NCBI RefSeq assembly: GCF_021458635.1
Contig: NZ_JAIRDQ010000002.1
Coordinates: 496,001-560,000 of the forward strand
Source of the DNA: Bradyrhizobium monzae
GTDB lineage: Bacteria; Pseudomonadota; Alphaproteobacteria; Rhizobiales; Xanthobacteraceae
Reading direction: 5' to 3'
DNA: 64,000 nt
In this document: piece after piece, positions 60,525 to 64,000 of the stretch
How positions within the stretch are numbered: position 1 is the first letter of the stretch
Layout of the letters: every line of letters starts with the position of its first letter
The notes under the pieces: model-generated
Database searches by the model: none
Told to the model about the DNA's origin: nothing
Seen by the model: the letters and a program-made list of their open reading frames with translations, nothing else
Program-made: the position numbers and the translations under genes

Positions 60525-61994
60525 TCACAGCAACTTTGCTCCGAAATTCCGCTCAGGATCCATGTCCGCCACGAGGCGGCCCGTCGGCTTTGCCGCCTCG
60601 CCGCCGCTCCGGGCCAGGAATTTGCCGCTGCCGGCGCTGGCGAGGCACTTGTCGCCGTCGATGATCACGCGGCCGCGCGAGAGCACCGACACCGGCCATC
60701 CCTTCAGCTGGCGGCCCGCAAACGGCGTGTAACCGGCGAGATCGTGCATCATCTCGTCCGCGATCGTGGTCTCGCGATTAGGATCCCAGATCGCGATATC
60801 GGCATCCGCGCCGACCGCGATCGAGCCCTTGCGCGGATGCAGATTGTAGATTTTGGCGGGTGCTGTCGCGGTCAGCTCGACGAATTTTTCGAGGCCGAGC
60901 CGCCCTTTCGACACCATCGCGTCGAACAGCAGCGGCAGCCGCAGCTCCAGTCCCGGCAGGCCGTTCGCAACCTGCTTGAAGTTTGGATTGGGGCCGGCGC
61001 GCAGCTTGCCGGTCTCGTCGTAACGATACGGCGCGTGGTCCGACGAGATGGTCTGGAGATCGCCGAGCGACAGCGCCTGCCACAGCGCCTCCTGGTCCGA
61101 ATGCGTGCGCGGCGGCGGGCTGCACATCCACTTGGCGCCTTCCGCGCCCGACTTGTCGAGATCATCAGCCGTGAGGAAGAGGTATTGCGGACAGGTCTCG
61201 GCAAACACCTTGAGCCCCTGCCCGCGCGAGTCGCGGATGACCCTGGCGCCTTCGGCGGTCGAGACATGGAAGATCATGATGGGCTGATCGATCAGCGCGG
61301 CCATGCCGATCAGCCGGGTGAAGGCTTCCGCCTCCGAGACGCGCGCATGACTGACGGCGTGGTATTTGGGCATCGTGTAGCCGCGCGCGAGCAGCCGCTT
61401 GACCATCCAGGCGATGATGCCGTGATTTTCGGCATGGGCGCACAACATCGCGCCGGACTGGCGTGCGGCGAGGAGAATGTCGAGCAGCGGCTCGTCGTCG
61501 ACCTTGAGCCGGTCGTAAGTCATGAAGATCTTGATCGAGCCGTGCCCCTGCTTCACCAGCGCCGGAATGTGCTCCTCGACCGTCTCCCTGGTCGCGTCCG
61601 CGATGATCATGTGAAAGGCGTAGTCGATCACGGCGCCCTTTTTCGCCAGCGCGTGATAATCCTCCACCACCTGCGGCAGCTTCATGCCGACATGTTGGGC
61701 GGCGAACGGAATCACCGTGGTCGTACCGCCAAAGGCCGCCGACACGGTCGCGCTTTCAAAGGTGTCGGCATTCATGATGCCGGCGGCAGACAGCTGCTCG
61801 ATATGCGCGTGACTGTCGACGCCGCCGGGCAGAACCAGCTTCCCGCGTGCGTCGATCTCGCGCTTCGCCGGCGGAAGCCCGCGGCCGATCGCCGCAATGG
61901 TCTCGCCGGAAATGGCGACATCGGCCTCGAACACATCGGTCGTGGTGGCGACGCGGCCGCCGCGGATGATCAGATCGTATGTCGGTTCAGTCAT
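60525..61994 (-). CDS. Dihydropyrimidinase/D-hydantoinase
   Basis: A 489-residue cyclic amidohydrolase of TIM-barrel type that opens dihydropyrimidines or 5-substituted hydantoins to N-carbamoyl acids. Zinc ligands are His62 and His64 (VDSHAHIEQ) and the carbamylated Lys155 (SIKIFMTY), with further His in the IMIFHVSTAEGA and SSDHAPYRYD segments. Together with the D-carbamoylase-like gene 60 bases upstream it gives a route to free D-amino acids. ATG 61994 begins MTEPTYDLIIRGG, the usual N-terminal beta domain. Confidence 0.93.
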   Translation of the reverse strand: MTEPTYDLIIRGGRVATTTDVFEADVAISGETIAAIGRGLPPAKREIDARGKLVLPGGVDSHAHIEQLSAAGIMNADTFESATVSAAFGGTTTVIPFAAQHVGMKLPQVVEDYHALAKKGAVIDYAFHMIIADATRETVEEHIPALVKQGHGSIKIFMTYDRLKVDDEPLLDILLAARQSGAMLCAHAENHGIIAWMVKRLLARGYTMPKYHAVSHARVSEAEAFTRLIGMAALIDQPIMIFHVSTAEGARVIRDSRGQGLKVFAETCPQYLFLTADDLDKSGAEGAKWMCSPPPRTHSDQEALWQALSLGDLQTISSDHAPYRYDETGKLRAGPNPNFKQVANGLPGLELRLPLLFDAMVSKGRLGLEKFVELTATAPAKIYNLHPRKGSIAVGADADIAIWDPNRETTIADEMMHDLAGYTPFAGRQLKGWPVSVLSRGRVIIDGDKCLASAGSGKFLARSGGEAAKPTGRLVADMDPERNFGAKLL

Positions 61995-62054
61995 GAAGCA
62001 CTCCATGATAGGCCTGAGCGAAATGATTGCCAGTTTGCAGGAAGACCATCGGCA

Positions 62055-62987
62055 TCACTTCTCCGGCGGCGGCACCGTGCCGGTACGGCTGGTAATCAGG
62101 CCGTAATGCTCGATGCGGCGGTGCTGTGCAAAGTTGAAGATCGTGGTTTTGCCGAAGCTGGTGGCATCGAGATCGCAGGGATAGATCAGGAGTTCGTCCT
62201 CTTCGGTCCTGGCTTCGGCAACGATCTCGCCGTCGGGATCGACGATCAGACTGCCGCCAAACAATGCATGGCCGTCCTCGACGCCAGCCTTGGCGACTGC
62301 GACCACCCAGGTCGCGTTCTGATAGGCGCCGGCCTGCACCGAAAGGCGATTGTGGAACATGCGCTTTTCCAGGCTCTCGTCGCTTCGTTCAGCATTTTCC
62401 GACGGTGTATTATAGCCGATCAGCACCATCTCGACGCCCTGCAAGCCCATGACGCGATAGGTCTCGGGCCAGCGCCGGTCGTTGCAGATGGCCATGCCGA
62501 TGACGCCGCCCAACTCGCGCCAGACGTTGAAGCCGAGATCGCCCGGCTCGAAATAGCGCTTCTCCAGATGCTGGTGCGAGCGATTGGTGTCGTATTCCGC
62601 ATGGCCCGGCAAATGGACCTTGCGATATTTGCCGACGATCTTGCCGGACTTGTCGGTCAGGATCGCCGTGTTGAAGTGGCGGCCTTCGGGCGTCAGCTCG
62701 GCATAGCCGAAATTCATTGCCATCTGATGCTGCGCCGCACGATCGAACAGCGGCCTGGTCGCGGCATTCGGCATTTCGCGTTCGAACCAGCCGTCGAACT
62801 CCGACCGATCCTCCACGTACCAGCGTGGGAAGAACGTCGTCAGCGCCAGTTCCGGATAGACGATCAGGTCGGCGCCTTTGGCCTTGGCTTCGTCCATCAG
62901 CGCGATCATGCGCTTGACCACGGCCTCGCGGCTGTCGGCCTTCTGGATCGGGCCCATCTGGGCGGCGGCAACATTGACGATACGCAT
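62055..62987 (-). CDS. N-carbamoyl-D-amino acid hydrolase
   Basis: A 310-residue nitrilase-fold amidase. The catalytic triad is visible as Glu46 (YPELALT), Lys123 (YRKVHLPGH) and Cys168 (AICNDRRWPE). It matches the Agrobacterium D-carbamoylase over its length from memory, including TFFPRW, QHLEKRYFEPGDLGF, NDRRWPE and FNFAQHRRIEHYGLI. The product would be a D-amino acid plus ammonia and CO2. First gene of the minus-strand hydantoin operon. Confidence 0.93.
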   Translation of the reverse strand: MRIVNVAAAQMGPIQKADSREAVVKRMIALMDEAKAKGADLIVYPELALTTFFPRWYVEDRSEFDGWFEREMPNAATRPLFDRAAQHQMAMNFGYAELTPEGRHFNTAILTDKSGKIVGKYRKVHLPGHAEYDTNRSHQHLEKRYFEPGDLGFNVWRELGGVIGMAICNDRRWPETYRVMGLQGVEMVLIGYNTPSENAERSDESLEKRMFHNRLSVQAGAYQNATWVVAVAKAGVEDGHALFGGSLIVDPDGEIVAEARTEEDELLIYPCDLDATSFGKTTIFNFAQHRRIEHYGLITSRTGTVPPPEK

Positions 62988-63326
62988 CAGCGAGTTCCTG
63001 ACTTCTTCAATTTTCTTGGCGAGGCTGGGGGATCGCAGCTTCAGGGGCGTGTCGGCGCGCGCAACATAACGCAGCCTCGCACCGTTTTTCCAGCCAAGCA
63101 GCTTTCATGCCGTTCTGTTACAGCGTCACCTCCACCTCGGAGGGCACACTGCCCGCGAAGTGGGATCATCGGATGCTTGCAGTCGAAACGACAGCGCCAA
63201 GAACGACATCATAATGATACAATTCGTCAACTCACAGCGTCGGCGGAACTCTGGCGTTCGCCCCTGGTTGATGATCTAACGCCTCGCCGTGATCGCGCGC
63301 TTCGTTTCCCTCCCGGAGTTTCATTG
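62988..63326. other. Divergent promoter region of hydantoin operon and MFS gene
   Basis: About 340 bases with no convincing gene on either strand. It is somewhat AT-richer near 63205-63235 (ATCATAATGATACAATTCG), which may hold a promoter. No clear repeats or riboswitch. Confidence 0.45.
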
Positions 63327-64000
63327 ATGAGCTCAGCCGACCGGCCGGCGACGCGACTCGCCACGCGCCTCTCGTTCCTGGTCGCCGGCTTCGGCCTTGC
63401 CTGCTGGGCGCCGCTGGTGCCGTTCGCGAAGGAGCGGCTCGCGGTCGATGACGCGGTCCTCGGCCTGCTGCTGCTCAGCCTCGGCATCGGCTCGGTCGTC
63501 GCGATGCTCGCCACCGGCATTTTGAGCGCACGCCATGGCACCAAGCCGATCATCATCGCGGGCGGGATCGGCCTCGCCCTGGTGTTGCCCCTGCTGGTCG
63601 TCGCGGCCACGCCCCTGACATTGGCGCTGGCGTTGCTTGGATTTGGGGCTGCCCTCGGCTCCATCGATGTCGCCATGAACATCCATGCCGTCGAGGTCGA
63701 ACGCGCGGCGGGACAACCGCTGATGTCGGGCTTTCACGCGCTCTTCAGCATTGGCGGCTTCGCGGGATCGGCGGTGATGACGGCGCTGCTGTCGTTTCAT
63801 CTTGGACCGCTCGCGAGCGCGTTGATCTGTTCCGTGTTGATGCTGATCGCGATGTCGCTTGCCGCGCCGCGCCTGCTACGCCGGGCACAGGCGCAGGAGG
63901 GGCCGCTGTTCGTGCTGCCGCATGGCATCGTGCTGTTGCTGGCGCTGCTCGCGGCCATCACCTTCCTGATCGAGGGCGCGATGCTCGACTGGGGCGCGCT
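63327..64000 (+). CDS. MFS transporter (3' partial)
   Basis: The frame from ATG 63327 stays open to the window end, giving 224 residues of a major facilitator. It begins MSSADRPATRLATRLSFLVA and shows at least six hydrophobic segments. Segment FLVAGFGLACWAPLVPFAKERLAVDD and later GAALGSIDVAMNIHAVEVER resemble the YbjJ-type MFS group. The rest lies outside the window. It is divergent from the hydantoin operon; a role in export of a product or a toxin is possible but not shown. Confidence 0.85.
   Translation, partial: MSSADRPATRLATRLSFLVAGFGLACWAPLVPFAKERLAVDDAVLGLLLLSLGIGSVVAMLATGILSARHGTKPIIIAGGIGLALVLPLLVVAATPLTLALALLGFGAALGSIDVAMNIHAVEVERAAGQPLMSGFHALFSIGGFAGSAVMTALLSFHLGPLASALICSVLMLIAMSLAAPRLLRRAQAQEGPLFVLPHGIVLLLALLAAITFLIEGAMLDWGA

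Overview
The window is GC-rich alphaproteobacterial chromosome, most likely Bradyrhizobium or a close relative (Nitrobacteraceae). The reasons are codon usage, many HAAT/dipeptide ABC transporters and Bug/TAXI receptors, and two diverged ~0.6 kb copies of an intergenic repeat that I recognise from memory as typical of Bradyrhizobium. No rRNA, tRNA, CRISPR array, prophage or intact insertion sequence was seen. About 50 genes are supported, five of them only as remnants.

Layout. (1) 1-9.6 kb, envelope/export: type I secretion ABC ATPase (cut by the window edge) and HlyD adaptor; a flavoprotein/ATP-grasp pair with overlapping ATGA on the minus strand; an ExoF-like polysaccharide export protein and a GalE/ExoB epimerase; a small conserved protein; a VanZ-like protein. 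(2) 10.5-15 kb: a periplasmic-type operon of a repetitive coiled-coil protein, a TAXI receptor, a TagO/VasI-like protein and a DsrE-like protein. (3) 15.1-18 kb: repeat copy A followed by a decayed sugar locus. Here ribokinase, two permeases and a MalK-type ATPase are collapsed by internal deletions and frameshifts, beside an intact RbsD/FucU and an aldehyde dehydrogenase scrap. (4) 18.3-40.4 kb: a very large same-strand cluster, the most interesting part. It holds a HAAT receptor, an AraC regulator, LivH, LivM, LivG, LivF fused to a Tm-1-like domain, a TIM-barrel 'PEP hydrolase' protein, a 968-residue SPFH/flotillin protein with 44-residue repeats, two CoxG/SRPBCC proteins, a molybdenum hydroxylase (FAD, 2Fe-2S and a molybdopterin subunit split into two genes), MoxR and VWA maturation proteins, an amidohydrolase, an MBL lactonase-like protein, an SMP-30/isochorismatase fusion and an azoreductase-like flavoprotein. 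Repeat copy B follows. (5) 41.1-54.8 kb: a Bug receptor, two paralogous 945-946 residue wHTH-NTPase-TPR regulators, and stress/detoxification genes (MsrA, OsmC, epoxide hydrolase, VOC protein, HWE kinase, a hypothetical, an AraC regulator). (6) 54.8-63 kb, minus strand: a dipeptide-type ABC transporter, D-hydantoinase and D-carbamoylase. (7) The start of an MFS transporter at the right edge.

How the parts may work together. The 18-40 kb cluster reads as one catabolic unit: uptake of a small organic acid, amide or N-heterocycle by the HAAT transporter, hydroxylation by the Mo enzyme matured by MoxR/VWA, and ring or lactone/amide opening by the three or four hydrolases. The SPFH protein may act as membrane scaffold; the Tm-1 and TIM-barrel modules have no assigned role. 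The substrate cannot be read from sequence. In region 5, three promoters share direct repeats of CTAAC spaced 10 bp, a plausible operator for an OmpR-type winged helix such as those of the twin regulators. Region 6 reads as import and D-specific hydrolysis of hydantoins or related cyclic ureides.
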